Below are positions 1 to 9,608 of a stretch of DNA of 64,000 bases, piece after piece. Both the position numbers and the translations under genes were made by a program. Location of the stretch: positions 1 to 64,000 of the forward strand of contig NZ_PVEN01000006.1 of assembly GCF_002973525.1 (NCBI RefSeq). The letters run 5' to 3'. The notes beneath the pieces were generated by a model. The model ran no database searches and was not told the DNA's origin. It worked only from the letters and a program-made list of their open reading frames with translations. Within the stretch, counting starts at the first letter, position 1; every line of letters begins with the position of its first letter. The stretch comes from Paraburkholderia sp. BL21I4N1. Its GTDB lineage: Bacteria > Pseudomonadota > Gammaproteobacteria > Burkholderiales > Burkholderiaceae.

Positions 1-1136
1 GTTCGATGGCGCAAACTCGTTGTATCACACGCGATCGACCTGACTGTCAATTGCCCGCTTAGCGGCAAAAATCGAGTTTCCACACACTCTGGGTCGTATA
101 GATGCAAGCCATCAGGCTTCGGGTCGCGCAGCACACGCAATACGCTGTTCACGAAGACATATGGTTCGGGTAGACCTTCTTCGGGCGCGCCGAGACGCGG
201 GAAGTCACCTGCACGAATCAGTAACGACGATCCGATACGCTCGATATGGATGTCGGGGCGGTCGAGTGCTTTGCGTAGTGCAGCTTCGCCGCCAAAACGC
301 TCTACAAAGAAATCGCCGAGAATCGTGTACCAGTTCACGCCTTTGATGAAACCCCATCGACCGACCTTTGCTCCCGGGTGCAGGTGATCGTAGGCCGCAG
401 TCAAATCATCCCTCGACTCGCCTTCATATGAAACGGGGTCGTAGCTATAAATCAACAGATGCGCCGTACTGTCGATTTCCAGCCCACTGAATCGGCTAGC
501 AAGTGCCCATTCCTGCGACGTATAGCGGTGATAGCTATAGGGAAGAATCGGAGAAAGGCCACCGTAACCGCCGCGTACAACCAATTTTTCACACACGTAA
601 CGCAGGAAACTTTCGTACTGCGCGATGCCCTCTTCAGTCGTCACCAGATCCATCGGCACGTTGAATTTCAGATACGACAAGCCGGATTCTTTGCCCTTGG
701 GTACTTTCAATCGCCCCGTGGGCGAAACGTAGTCATCGGGGTTCGCGACCCCGGTTAGCGTATGGATACTGTATTCGGCAACAGTGTCCTGATTGGTTGC
801 GCTGGAACGAATCACGCTGACTTCGAGGTATGACGGAGTATTAAGAATAGCCCGTCTTATCTTTTCGACACCGGCAGAAGTGCGTTTGGTGAAATTACCT
901 AGATCAGTATCTTTGCCTCCCTTCAGATGCTCGCCGAACACCTCATCGAAGCGGTCGAAGCAATCGAGAATGGCTTGACGCACAGCCGGTTGGGAACCGC
1001 GCTCAAAGTACATCGTGCCAATCACACCAGGCAGCACGCCCATACTGTTATCCGCGAGGCGCACGCTCAATTCTTCCTTGTAGCGAGCAAGCGCTTGCAA
1101 GGGAGTCAGGACAGGTTTCGAATCACGAAGCGTCAT
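1..1136 (-). CDS. DUF3396 type VI immunity family protein (3' end outside window)
   Basis: I translated this frame by hand from the ATG at 1134-1136. It stays open for about 378 codons to the left edge, so the C-terminus lies outside the window. The protein starts MTLRDSKPVLTPL and contains the segments YGGLSPILPYSYHRY and GRWGFIKGVNWYTILGDF, which fit the DUF3396 family of type VI immunity proteins. The gene begins 45 bases after the stop of the VRR-NUC nuclease gene and is co-directional with it and with vgrG. That is the usual effector-then-immunity order, so its likely job is to neutralise that nuclease in the producing cell. The family call is from recalled sequence pattern; the pairing is inferred from position. 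Confidence 0.75.
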   Translation of the reverse strand, partial: MTLRDSKPVLTPLQALARYKEELSVRLADNSMGVLPGVIGTMYFERGSQPAVRQAILDCFDRFDEVFGEHLKGGKDTDLGNFTKRTSAGVEKIRRAILNTPSYLEVSVIRSSATNQDTVAEYSIHTLTGVANPDDYVSPTGRLKVPKGKESGLSYLKFNVPMDLVTTEEGIAQYESFLRYVCEKLVVRGGYGGLSPILPYSYHRYTSQEWALASRFSGLEIDSTAHLLIYSYDPVSYEGESRDDLTAAYDHLHPGAKVGRWGFIKGVNWYTILGDFFVERFGGEAALRKALDRPDIHIERIGSSLLIRAGDFPRLGAPEEGLPEPYVFVNSVLRVLRDPKPDGLHLYDPECVETRFLPLSGQLTVRSIACDTTSLRHR

Positions 1137-1181
1137 TGTCAGGTCTGCGTTTGTTGAGTGTGTTCAGATGCTATGGAAGGA

Positions 1182-2432
1182 CTAACCCGCCGACGCGACT
1201 ACCGTCACGCCAAGCGCCAAGGCAAGTGCCGCAAGCGCTTCTGCACTAGCCGCAGAGACAATCGCGGCCAGCGCAGTGAAGATTGCGACCAGCACTGGAG
1301 CAAGCAGGACGACGATTGCGACAGCAGCAACCACGACGACAACAGCAGCAAGTACCTCGAGCGTTGTGATGGCGACCTGAGCCCAATCGATCTGCTTCAG
1401 GAATTCCCAAGTCATATCGGTGGTGCGCACGATCTCATTCCAGCCGGCCCGTAACTGCTCCATCGAGTATCGATAAATTTCCTGCCCTTTTTCATCGACC
1501 CACATCCATGCATCACTGGCCTTGTCCGCAACCCACTGACCGGCCGTAAATATCCAAGGTGCCTGCTCGTGCAGGAAAGCGCTCGTTTCTTCGGACAGGT
1601 AGGTGTAGCCGCGGTGAACCGCATCCCATACTGGCGCGACCGCTTCGGCGACGTCTTCGACGTGCCGTTCCGCCGACGACCACCAGTCCTCATACCAGAC
1701 CGGTTCAGTCACAGGTGCAATTGTGCGGATAGGCACGCGTCGTCGTTGCCTTCCCTTAGCGGACTGCGAAGCGGGTACGTTCGCCAGCGCTCGCTGGCGC
1801 ACTTTCTCCAACTCGCCATTGCAATCGCTCACGTCAATTACCGTCATACGACTTTTAAAGTCACCCGCAATGATCTGATAGGCGCGCTCCTGACCAACGC
1901 CCCACTTATCACCGGGAAATTTCACCTCGACGAGCCTTAACATGTTATCGACATGAGGCTTACCCTCCCGATCGACGTTACCGCGACCGGGCCATCGGTC
2001 CGCCGGATTATTTACGATGACTACGTCGGGGCGGCGCAGATATCCCAGCCTCCGTCCGGGCGGAAAAGGATTCAAACTGTGACGCCGCCCCGGCCCTTCT
2101 GTCTTGTCGCTACTCAAAAATGGTATTGGTGCTGCGATGCCGCCCGACACGGTAAACGGCCACATATCAAAGCTCACTTCCGCCTTGTATTGCCAGTAAA
2201 ACAACGCCCTCGTTTCATCGTAGCGAATCGCCAATGTCATCGCGACCTGCTTCAACAAATTGACCGTCGTCTTACCATCCGGTAACCGGATGTACACGAT
2301 CTTCGGCATCTGCAACGCGTGCTCGACTTTCTCCTGTAAATAACCCTTTTTGCCCGGCGGAATACGCGCGTACTCCGGTTTCTCGTTGATCGTCGTGCAG
2401 GTCGAACCTGCTTCTTTAAGCGATGCCCCCAT
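1182..2432 (-). CDS. VRR-NUC domain nuclease, putative T6SS effector
   Basis: This 416-residue protein carries a PD-(D/E)xK nuclease core of the VRR-NUC type. Pro135-Asp136 sit in RRPDVVIV, Glu169 and Lys171 in LVEVKFPGD, and Gln181 and Tyr185 in the following QERAY. The N-terminal 100 residues have no domain I recognise. The C-terminal 70 residues are strongly hydrophobic (long runs of Ala, Val and Leu), suggesting membrane insertion or a translocation segment. The gene starts 22 bases after the vgrG stop and is followed by a DUF3396 gene, so it is most likely a DNA-cleaving antibacterial effector carried by that VgrG. There is no PAAR motif in the protein and no DUF4123 adaptor gene beside it. 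Secretion is inferred, not shown. Confidence 0.8.
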   Translation of the reverse strand: MGASLKEAGSTCTTINEKPEYARIPPGKKGYLQEKVEHALQMPKIVYIRLPDGKTTVNLLKQVAMTLAIRYDETRALFYWQYKAEVSFDMWPFTVSGGIAAPIPFLSSDKTEGPGRRHSLNPFPPGRRLGYLRRPDVVIVNNPADRWPGRGNVDREGKPHVDNMLRLVEVKFPGDKWGVGQERAYQIIAGDFKSRMTVIDVSDCNGELEKVRQRALANVPASQSAKGRQRRRVPIRTIAPVTEPVWYEDWWSSAERHVEDVAEAVAPVWDAVHRGYTYLSEETSAFLHEQAPWIFTAGQWVADKASDAWMWVDEKGQEIYRYSMEQLRAGWNEIVRTTDMTWEFLKQIDWAQVAITTLEVLAAVVVVVAAVAIVVLLAPVLVAIFTALAAIVSAASAEALAALALALGVTVVASAG

Positions 2433-2454
2433 GCTATTTAGCCTCCTGTCCTAT

Positions 2455-5220
2455 TCAATCGTTACCGGTATCGCCCAGATAGTCGGCCTCAATATCCGCC
2501 TGCCCACCACCCGCAAACGCCCAGGGCTTCACCTCGGCCGAATCCTGTTCAAGCGCCCGCAAATGCACTTCCTGCGCACTGGACGTAAACACCGGCACCG
2601 TCTCCCCCAGATCATTCGTGCGCGCCGACAACATCCGACCGGAAGGCAGCGTCAATTCATAAGGGTGGTGAATCATCCGCGCGCCGTCCGTTTCGCTTTC
2701 TAGAACGTACCGCGCCTGATACGGCGGTCTGAACATCGGCAGAGGATAGGACTCACCGCCCGGCCCCTCGAAGCTGTACTGACTTCCCTTGAAAGAGATC
2801 TCGCCGGGCGCCTGAATGTTGACCTTGCCCCCAGCTAACTCGATATAACCTTCACCTGACGACAGCCGGATGCCGTCCAGCGCCGCGATATCGACTTTCC
2901 CCTTGATTGCCAGCAGCTTGATCACCCGCTCGGCGATCAATTCGATATCGTCGTCGTGAGCCTGAATCCGGACGGGCCCCTTGGCAGCGAAAAAATCGAT
3001 TCCGCTGCGCTGTGCGAACAAACTGATCTTCTCGACCGCACCCGCGATGAACGACTTCCCGGCCGCCATGACAGTACTCAGGCCACTCACGAGATTGATG
3101 TGCCGATCGGCGGTTGTATGAATGGAAGCCTTGCTCGAAAAACCAATGTGCTCCGGGCTTCCAAGCGCCAGTAGCGGTTTGGCAAACACATTCGCATTGC
3201 CGGTGCCGCCACCGGCTGTCCGCCCTCCCTTCGAAGTGCCTGACACACTGTGCCGCGTCGCATCCGAAAAGTCCTTCAGTTCCTGATGCCCCGGTTTCAG
3301 ACTTTCGGCCTGGATCTGTTCACTCGCGTCGGCCAAGGTTTCGAGCAGGCTTGCCGAATTGCCGAGTTGCTCCTGCGTCTCGCGCGCATCGAGCGGCTGG
3401 CTGCCCGACGGTTTCGTATACGTGCTCACATACAGGCCGCAATTGGCCCGTATCGCGCCCCATGCATCGGTTTTCAGATCGAAGCCCGAACCGAGATAGT
3501 CGCCGCGTATATTGCCGCTCTGATCGATCAGGTAGCCTATTTGCAGCAGGGTTATGCCGTTGCTGCCGCTATTCAACAATTGGGCGCGTGTCTGGCCCGT
3601 CGCATCGTCCATGACGAAGTGACTGAAATCCGAGCCGTGATATTCCTTCGACCGATAGCCCGAAAGAATGCCGTTCGTGTGCCACGCCGGACGTACCGCT
3701 CCGTTGTAGACGCGATGCACAGCAAGCGGTCTGTCGCAATCTCCGCCGACGTGATCGATGATTAACTCTTCGCCTACTCTCGGCACATGCACGCCGCCGT
3801 AACCCGCGCCGGTATCGGCCTGCGCAGCACGAATCCAGCACGACGCGCCCGCGTTGCCGGGGTTGTGCCGGTCCCACAAAAACACCACCTTGATACGGTT
3901 CAGTTCGTCCGTGTAGACCTCTTCGCCCTTCGGCCCGACCACAATCGCGGTCTCGAGATGCATCACCGGCTTTTTATGGTCGAACGGGCTGCGATACGGC
4001 ACCGTCGTACGCTGCGCTTCGATCTCGACCAGACAGCATCCTTCACTGCCGTCGAAGTGACGAATCTTCAAGGACTCGTCGTCGGCGCGTCCCGCCATCG
4101 CCTGTTTCAACTCGCGTTTCAGGCTGTGCGGATAATCCGGCTCGTGACGCGAGACGGGCAGATTGTTCTCGAGGTAGCGCCATACCTTGAGCGCAACGAA
4201 TTGCCGCTGCTCTTCCGGCTCGCGATCATGTTCGGGATGATCCACCAACTGGAAAACGCGGCCCGCATCGATACCGGGCAGACCACCTACGCCATGAAAC
4301 CGCTTCGCGCGCGACTCCCATTCTTCGACGCGAATCTTCGACAGCGCATGACCCCGTTCGCTTTCCCGGTACGTGTACGAGCCGGTGTAGTCGAAGATTT
4401 CGGCTTGCCTCGGCAATGCACCCTGATCCGGGCGAGCGTGAACAAGCGTGCCTTTCGGACTGGACGGACTGGGCGGATTCTTGTAATCGGAGGTACGTGT
4501 CGCATACGCGGCGCTTTGCAGCGTGCGCGAACCCGTCCACAGCGTAAGCGCATCGACGTCGCTGCCACGTATATCGGATCGGTAGTAGCGCACGGGCGCG
4601 ATCCCGTCGACGTACCGAAGAGTGTCCGTAATAACGAACGTATGCGATTGACCGTCTGCGCTGTACCGGAAGAATCCGTATAGCCCCTCCGATTCCATGA
4701 GTCGGTGAACGAAATTCCAGTCGGTTTCACTCTGACGGCAATACGACAGCAACGGTAAGGATCGCGATAACGCGAAGGTGAATTTGCCCTGCGCCTGCGG
4801 GTGCTCGTTGAATACGTCGCTGATGATGTCGTCGACGGACCGGCCCTGCCAAATCCGCATGTCGCTGCGCAAGCGCAGAAAATGCAACCATGACGCGACG
4901 CTGACCTGATAGCTGGTCAGATCGCCGTTAGTGCCGAGTCGCCGGAACCGATGAACATAGCCGTTGATAGGCAGATAGGATTTATCGGCCTGCTGAATCC
5001 AGAGGGTCATCGGCTGAGACATCAGCTTCTTGAGTTCGATATCGCTGTCTACCGAGACCATGTCGATCGTCACGCTGAAATCGCGACCGAGCTCGGCAAC
5101 CGTCACGGCCCGGCGTGGTAACAGCGTGTTCGCAGGCAGCGACGGAATATCCGTTTTTAGCAGTCGCTCATGCTGGATCAGGTCGCTGCGAATAGCGTGA
5201 ATCAAATCGGTTAGCTTCAT
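2455..5220 (-). CDS. vgrG: Type VI secretion tip protein VgrG
   Basis: At 921 residues this is a long VgrG. The N-terminal gp27-like part contains the family hallmark SETDWNFVHRLMESEGLYGF at residues 164-183. A gp5-like OB-fold follows around residues 430-520 (segments RIKVVFLWDRHNPG and VPRVGEELIIDH), and a DUF2345-type beta region runs near residues 700-830 (ALDGIRLSSGEGYIEL). The last 80 residues are variable and could dock cargo. VgrG trimers form the spike of the contractile secretion machine. The gene heads a three-gene cassette with the nuclease and the immunity gene. No hcp or structural tss genes are in the window, so this is an orphan vgrG island. The ATG at 5218-5220 is taken because the family N-terminus follows directly. 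Confidence 0.93.
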   Translation of the reverse strand: MKLTDLIHAIRSDLIQHERLLKTDIPSLPANTLLPRRAVTVAELGRDFSVTIDMVSVDSDIELKKLMSQPMTLWIQQADKSYLPINGYVHRFRRLGTNGDLTSYQVSVASWLHFLRLRSDMRIWQGRSVDDIISDVFNEHPQAQGKFTFALSRSLPLLSYCRQSETDWNFVHRLMESEGLYGFFRYSADGQSHTFVITDTLRYVDGIAPVRYYRSDIRGSDVDALTLWTGSRTLQSAAYATRTSDYKNPPSPSSPKGTLVHARPDQGALPRQAEIFDYTGSYTYRESERGHALSKIRVEEWESRAKRFHGVGGLPGIDAGRVFQLVDHPEHDREPEEQRQFVALKVWRYLENNLPVSRHEPDYPHSLKRELKQAMAGRADDESLKIRHFDGSEGCCLVEIEAQRTTVPYRSPFDHKKPVMHLETAIVVGPKGEEVYTDELNRIKVVFLWDRHNPGNAGASCWIRAAQADTGAGYGGVHVPRVGEELIIDHVGGDCDRPLAVHRVYNGAVRPAWHTNGILSGYRSKEYHGSDFSHFVMDDATGQTRAQLLNSGSNGITLLQIGYLIDQSGNIRGDYLGSGFDLKTDAWGAIRANCGLYVSTYTKPSGSQPLDARETQEQLGNSASLLETLADASEQIQAESLKPGHQELKDFSDATRHSVSGTSKGGRTAGGGTGNANVFAKPLLALGSPEHIGFSSKASIHTTADRHINLVSGLSTVMAAGKSFIAGAVEKISLFAQRSGIDFFAAKGPVRIQAHDDDIELIAERVIKLLAIKGKVDIAALDGIRLSSGEGYIELAGGKVNIQAPGEISFKGSQYSFEGPGGESYPLPMFRPPYQARYVLESETDGARMIHHPYELTLPSGRMLSARTNDLGETVPVFTSSAQEVHLRALEQDSAEVKPWAFAGGGQADIEADYLGDTGND

Positions 5221-5395
5221 TCTCCGTGCCCAATTTTGTCTCCCGTGGCTCGCGCTCCCACACCAACTAACGGGCCAGAACGCGGGATTCTACGTATGAC
5301 GCGGCGACGAAATTGACGAGGCAAAGGTGAGAAATTTCAGAAAGCAACCCGATTCAATGCAGAACGAATATCTAGCCTATTCTTAGGCCTCAAAT

Positions 5396-5432
5396 GAAAA
5401 AAGCCACGCCTGATTAAGGCGTGGCTTTCTTA
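5396..5432 (-). terminator. Rho-independent terminator after mmsA
   Basis: A perfect 10-bp stem, AAGCCACGCC at 5401-5410 pairing with GGCGTGGCTT at 5418-5427, encloses a 7-base loop. Read on the minus strand it is followed by a T-run, as expected for the end of the mmsA transcript 40 bases upstream. It separates mmsA from the vgrG cassette. Confidence 0.88.
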
Positions 5433-5465
5433 TTACAACCGGTCTTCTTTTCTATTCTCTACCGA

Positions 5466-6989
5466 TTACTTCGCTACCGGCATCGTGAACTCCGCACCCT
5501 TCGCAATACTATCCGGCCAGCGCTGCATGATGCTCTTGTAGCGCGTATAGAAACGCACGCCCTCTTCGCCATAAGCATGGTGATCGCCGAACAGCGAGCG
5601 CTTCCAGCCGCCAAACGAGTGCCACGCCATCGGCACTGGAATCGGCACGTTAATGCCGACCATGCCGACCTGAATCTGCCGGCCGAACGCGCGTGCCACG
5701 CCGCCGTCCGACGTGAACAGCGACACACCGTTGCCGAACTCATGCGCATTGATCAACGCAACCGCGCTCGCGAAATCGGGCACGCGCACCACTGCCAGCA
5801 CCGGGCCGAAGATCTCTTCCTGATAGATCTTCATTTCTGTCCCGACGTTATCGAACAGCGTCCCGCCGATAAAGAACCCATCTTCGTTCGCCACCGGATG
5901 CGTGCGGCCGTCGACGATCAGCTTCGCGCCTTCCTCCACACCCGAAGCGATATAACCGGCCACCTTGGCCTTATGGTCGGCGGTCACCAACGGTCCCATC
6001 TCCGCGTCGAGATGCTCGCCGTTCTTGATTACCAGCGACTTGACGCGCGGCACCAGTTTCTCGATCAGCGTATCGGCGACATTACCCACCGCCACGGCCA
6101 CCGAAATCGCCATGCAGCGCTCGCCCGCCGAACCGTAGGCCGCGCCGATCAACGCGTCGACCGCCTGGTCCAGATCCGCGTCCGGCATCACGACGAGGTG
6201 GTTCTTCGCGCCGCCGAGCGCCTGCACGCGCTTGCCGCGCTTCGACGCTTCCGTGTGAATGTATTCGGCGATCGGCGTGGAGCCGACGAACGACAGCGCC
6301 GCGACGTCCGGGTGCTCGATCAGCGCATCGACCGCAACCTTGTCGCCGTTCACGACGTTGAACACGCCGTCCGGCAAACCGGCTTCCTTCAGCAACTCCG
6401 CGATACGCAGCGACGCGGAAGGATCGCGCTCCGACGGCTTCAGCACGAACGTATTGCCGCAAGCCAGCGCGACCGGGAACATCCACATCGGCACCATGAC
6501 CGGGAAATTGAACGGTGTGATGCCCGCGACCACGCCAAGCGCCTGACGCAGATTCCAGTTGTCGATGCCGCCGCCGATCTGGTCGGTGAAGTCGGTCTTC
6601 AGCAGGTTCGGAATGCCGCACGCGAACTCGACCACTTCGATGCCGCGCACCACTTCGCCTTGTGCGTCCGTGAACACCTTGCCATGTTCACGCGTAATCA
6701 GCATGGCGAGTTCGTCGTGATGCTGGTTTAGCAATTCCTTGAACTTGAACAGAATGCGTGCGCGCTTGAGCGGTGCGGTTTCGCTCCACGCCGGGAACGC
6801 GGCCTTGGCGGCCTGGACCGCCGCGTCCACTTCCTCGATCGATGCCAGCGCAACCGAACCGGTCACCTTGCCGGTGGCCGGATTGAACACGTCCTTGAAG
6901 CGGCCGCTAGTTGCCGCCACCGGCGCACCGCCGATGTAGTGGCCCAACTGCTGCACCGACAGCTTCGCCTGCTCGTTCACTGCATTCAT
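5466..6989 (-). CDS. mmsA: CoA-acylating methylmalonate-semialdehyde dehydrogenase
   Basis: The product is a 507-residue aldehyde dehydrogenase that would convert methylmalonate (or malonate) semialdehyde to propionyl-CoA (or acetyl-CoA) with NAD+ and CoA, in valine and beta-alanine catabolism. Visible features are the oxyanion segment ITPFNFPVMVP near residue 160 and the catalytic Cys292 in GSAGERCMAIS, the form typical of MmsA rather than of other ALDHs. An upstream TTG-free extension is open to 7175, but the ATG at 6987-6989 is preferred: AGGTAAGGAC precedes it and the family N-terminus (VQQLGHYIGG) follows. The usual partner, an omega-amino-acid aminotransferase gene, is absent; a sulfotransferase-like gene lies upstream instead. 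Two direct repeats near 7174-7205 are a candidate control site. Confidence 0.93.
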   Translation of the reverse strand: MNAVNEQAKLSVQQLGHYIGGAPVAATSGRFKDVFNPATGKVTGSVALASIEEVDAAVQAAKAAFPAWSETAPLKRARILFKFKELLNQHHDELAMLITREHGKVFTDAQGEVVRGIEVVEFACGIPNLLKTDFTDQIGGGIDNWNLRQALGVVAGITPFNFPVMVPMWMFPVALACGNTFVLKPSERDPSASLRIAELLKEAGLPDGVFNVVNGDKVAVDALIEHPDVAALSFVGSTPIAEYIHTEASKRGKRVQALGGAKNHLVVMPDADLDQAVDALIGAAYGSAGERCMAISVAVAVGNVADTLIEKLVPRVKSLVIKNGEHLDAEMGPLVTADHKAKVAGYIASGVEEGAKLIVDGRTHPVANEDGFFIGGTLFDNVGTEMKIYQEEIFGPVLAVVRVPDFASAVALINAHEFGNGVSLFTSDGGVARAFGRQIQVGMVGINVPIPVPMAWHSFGGWKRSLFGDHHAYGEEGVRFYTRYKSIMQRWPDSIAKGAEFTMPVAK

Positions 6990-7173
6990 GTCCTTACCTC
7001 GGGTTCGGGATCGGCCGCGACGCAGGTCGGGTTCCCGGTCGCAGGCAAAAAGATCAGGCTGAGCCGCGCCGCGCGCGAGCGGTGTTCCGCTCGCCGGCGG
7101 GCTCGCCAAGACCTGCAAACTGTAGCGACGGCGCCGGTCGGATTCCCGATACAGCGCGATAAAACCGCGCCTC

Positions 7174-7205
7174 ACTGTATTGTTTTTTGCGTCGCAACTG
7201 TATTG
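7174..7205. promoter_or_regulatory. Tandem 9-bp direct repeats upstream of mmsA
   Basis: ACTGTATTG occurs twice on the plus strand, at 7174-7182 and 7197-7205, so CAATACAGT is repeated on the mmsA coding strand with a 23-bp period, about two helix turns. The pair lies about 185 bases upstream of the mmsA start. Direct repeats of this kind are typical binding sites of MocR-type GntR regulators, which often control amino-acid catabolic genes. No MocR gene is in the window, so the regulator is unknown. Confidence 0.45.
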
Positions 7206-7230
7206 GTCTGCTAGCTGTCCACAAGCGCGA

Positions 7231-8307
7231 TCAGCGCCAAAGCTCCGTCAGCTCGTTGGCCAGCACCATCTTCTCGCGGACCCGTTCGATGAAATCTGTA
7301 TTGGTCGCGCCCTGCGCCCTGAGGAATTTCAGCGCGGCGGAGTGAACGGCGCGCATAGACCGTCCGTCGATGCCGGTGATACGCGCCGCGCTGCGGCGGG
7401 TCTCGTCCACCAGATCACGTGCACTGCCGAACTCGGGCGATAAGCCGCTTTGCGTCTCGAACGCGGCACGCAAGCCGGCCGCATAGTCGCGCGATTGCCC
7501 GAGGCGGTCCATATCGACCAGCAGATCCACGCCATCGGCCATGCGCAACGCGCAAAGAATCCACAACGCGACGAACGCCCGGTACGCGTTATTGGCTTCC
7601 GCGCTGCGCGCATATTGCTCGCATGCCAGCGCATACGCATCGTCCGAGGTGGGCGCGACGGGCGGCAAGCTCACGTCGCAGACGGCGATGGCCTCCCTCA
7701 CCAGCGGGTCCGACTGATTCAGACCCAGCACACGAAACGGCGCGGCGACAAAAAACGCGTTGCTCCATTGCTGACTGAGCAGCCAGCCCGACGCGAACTG
7801 GGACGCGGGATTACGCAACACGCCCACATGCATGACCTGCGGAAAGGCTTGTTTCAGCCACGGCAAACGGCCCGACGAGCGGCAGAACTTGAAGACCGGC
7901 ACACGCCCCTGCTCCAGGGTGCGCTCGAAGAGATTGCGCAAATAGGCCTGCAACGCGGGAAATTCCGCATCCGGTGCGATGGCGAAACGATCGATACTGA
8001 AGCGTTTTCCATACCCTTCGACACCGCGCGTGCCTTCGTGAAGAAAGGGCCGGTATTCGTCGAAGTACGGCGCGGCGAGCGGCGGGTGACCGGACGTCAG
8101 CGTGGGACGCGACGCGGCTATATCCGTGAGGCTCAGATCCGCGAGCACATTGCTGAGCGGTTCGTAGAAACCGCTCGCCGTGTCGAGCGCGCGCAGACGC
8201 GACCAGACCCACGTGCCCGCGCTACGCCAACCCGTGTGCAGGAAGATGCCCTGTTTCAAGGGATTTTCTTGCGTGGTAGCGTCCGACGGATTAGATGAAG
8301 ACGGCAT
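7231..8307 (-). CDS. Sulfotransferase-like protein
   Basis: This 358-residue protein has an N-terminal GIFLHTGWRSAGTW (residues 20-33) in the position of the sulfotransferase PAPS-binding loop. Further on, VLRNPASQFAS (165-173 core) resembles the conserved 3'-phosphate-binding arginine segment. Together they suggest a PAPS-dependent sulfotransferase-fold enzyme with unknown acceptor. The ATG at 8305-8307 is chosen because GGAAGAGA lies just upstream; the open frame extends to 8373. The gene ends 241 bases before mmsA on the same strand, but the mmsA-proximal repeats argue for separate transcription. It is divergent from a LysR gene at 8570. The specific reaction cannot be read from the sequence. 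Confidence 0.6.
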   Translation of the reverse strand: MPSSSNPSDATTQENPLKQGIFLHTGWRSAGTWVWSRLRALDTASGFYEPLSNVLADLSLTDIAASRPTLTSGHPPLAAPYFDEYRPFLHEGTRGVEGYGKRFSIDRFAIAPDAEFPALQAYLRNLFERTLEQGRVPVFKFCRSSGRLPWLKQAFPQVMHVGVLRNPASQFASGWLLSQQWSNAFFVAAPFRVLGLNQSDPLVREAIAVCDVSLPPVAPTSDDAYALACEQYARSAEANNAYRAFVALWILCALRMADGVDLLVDMDRLGQSRDYAAGLRAAFETQSGLSPEFGSARDLVDETRRSAARITGIDGRSMRAVHSAALKFLRAQGATNTDFIERVREKMVLANELTELWR

Positions 8308-8569
8308 GAGACTTCTCTTCCAGTGAAAGCGGCAACGATGCGCGGTAAACGGATGCGGCCTGCGCCGCTTCAATCCTGGGGCACACTTTAGCGGGTCAAG
8401 CTGTCGAGTGCGTTACAGAATCATCACTTTACCTTGCAACACAGGCCGTGGAGGTTGGCTGCCGCAGACCGTGCGGCGGTCCAGATCACGCATCCAGCAA
8501 TGCCAAAACGGCTCGAAGCCCATTGAAAGGCTTTAAGCTGGCAGATTCCCGCCATGAGCCGTAGCCGAT

Positions 8570-9475
8570 ATGAACGATTCGACCGATATCCGTTTCCTGC
8601 TGACCATTCGCGACAGCGGCAGCCTGATCGCCGCGGCGCGAAAGCTGGGGCTATCGCCGTCGGCGGTCACTCAGCGTCTTCAGCAACTCGAAAAGAAGTT
8701 GGGCACGCAACTGGTCAATCGCACCGCGCGCCGCCTGCAATTCACGGAAGAAGGCACGTTGCTGTGCGAACGCGGCGCCGACCTCGTCCAGCAGTTCGAC
8801 GCTTTGTTCGACGATCTGCAATTGCGGCGCGGCGGCCTGATCGGCACACTGAAAATCAACGCACCGCTCGGCTTTGGACGTCGCCACCTCGCGCCGGCCA
8901 TTGCGGCCTTCCAGCAGGAGAATCCGGATATCGACGTCGCCCTCACGCTATCCGATCAGCCGTTGACCGAGACGATGGATCGCTTCGATATCGTCGTGCA
9001 TATCGGCGATCTGCCCGTGTCGAACCTGGTCGGCTTTACGATCGCGCCGAATGCACGCTTCGTCTGCGCGGCGCCCGCACTGATCCGGCGCGTCGGCATG
9101 CCGGAGTCGCCGGAGGATTTGAGCCGCCTGCCCTGCATCGTGCTGCGCGAAAATAACGAAGACGTCACGCTCTGGCAGTTCAGCAAAGGCCGCACGCGTC
9201 ACAGCGTGCGTGTGTCGCCGCGTATGAGTTGCAACGACGGCGACGTGATCCGCCAATGGGCCTGCGAAGGCCGCGGCGTGATTCTGCGCTCGGAGTGGGA
9301 TGTCGCCGACGACATCGTTAAAGGCAAGCTGGTGCGTGTGCTGCCCGGATGGAAAACGCCGGACGCCAACGTGATCGCGCTCACGCACCAACGTAGCGGA
9401 CTGCCGGCGCGCACCCGTCATTTCATGCAGTATTTGCAGGGCCGTTTCAAGCCGCTGCCGCCGTGGCGGCGCTGA
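8570..9475 (+). CDS. LysR family transcriptional regulator
   Basis: The 301-residue protein has the LysR winged helix-turn-helix at residues 5-65 (segment GSLIAAARKLGLSPSAVTQR, then NRTARRLQFTEEG). A two-lobed effector-binding domain follows. It lies upstream of, and co-directional with, the HAD hydrolase and the DSD1-type PLP enzyme, and divergent from the sulfotransferase-like gene, so it could regulate either side. The 262-base gap to the divergent gene would hold its operator; I did not find a convincing T-N11-A site by eye. Length and domain order are normal for the family. The effector is unknown. Confidence 0.88.
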   Translation: MNDSTDIRFLLTIRDSGSLIAAARKLGLSPSAVTQRLQQLEKKLGTQLVNRTARRLQFTEEGTLLCERGADLVQQFDALFDDLQLRRGGLIGTLKINAPLGFGRRHLAPAIAAFQQENPDIDVALTLSDQPLTETMDRFDIVVHIGDLPVSNLVGFTIAPNARFVCAAPALIRRVGMPESPEDLSRLPCIVLRENNEDVTLWQFSKGRTRHSVRVSPRMSCNDGDVIRQWACEGRGVILRSEWDVADDIVKGKLVRVLPGWKTPDANVIALTHQRSGLPARTRHFMQYLQGRFKPLPPWRR

Positions 9476-9608
9476 ATATCAAAGCACGGTGCGCTGGGTG
9501 CGTGAGCGCAGCAAGATTCAGCCCGGCTGAATCTATGAGTAAAACCGGCTAAACGCCACGGCGCCGATGCAAATCTATAATCGGGTCACACTCAAAGCCG
9601 GGCACATC

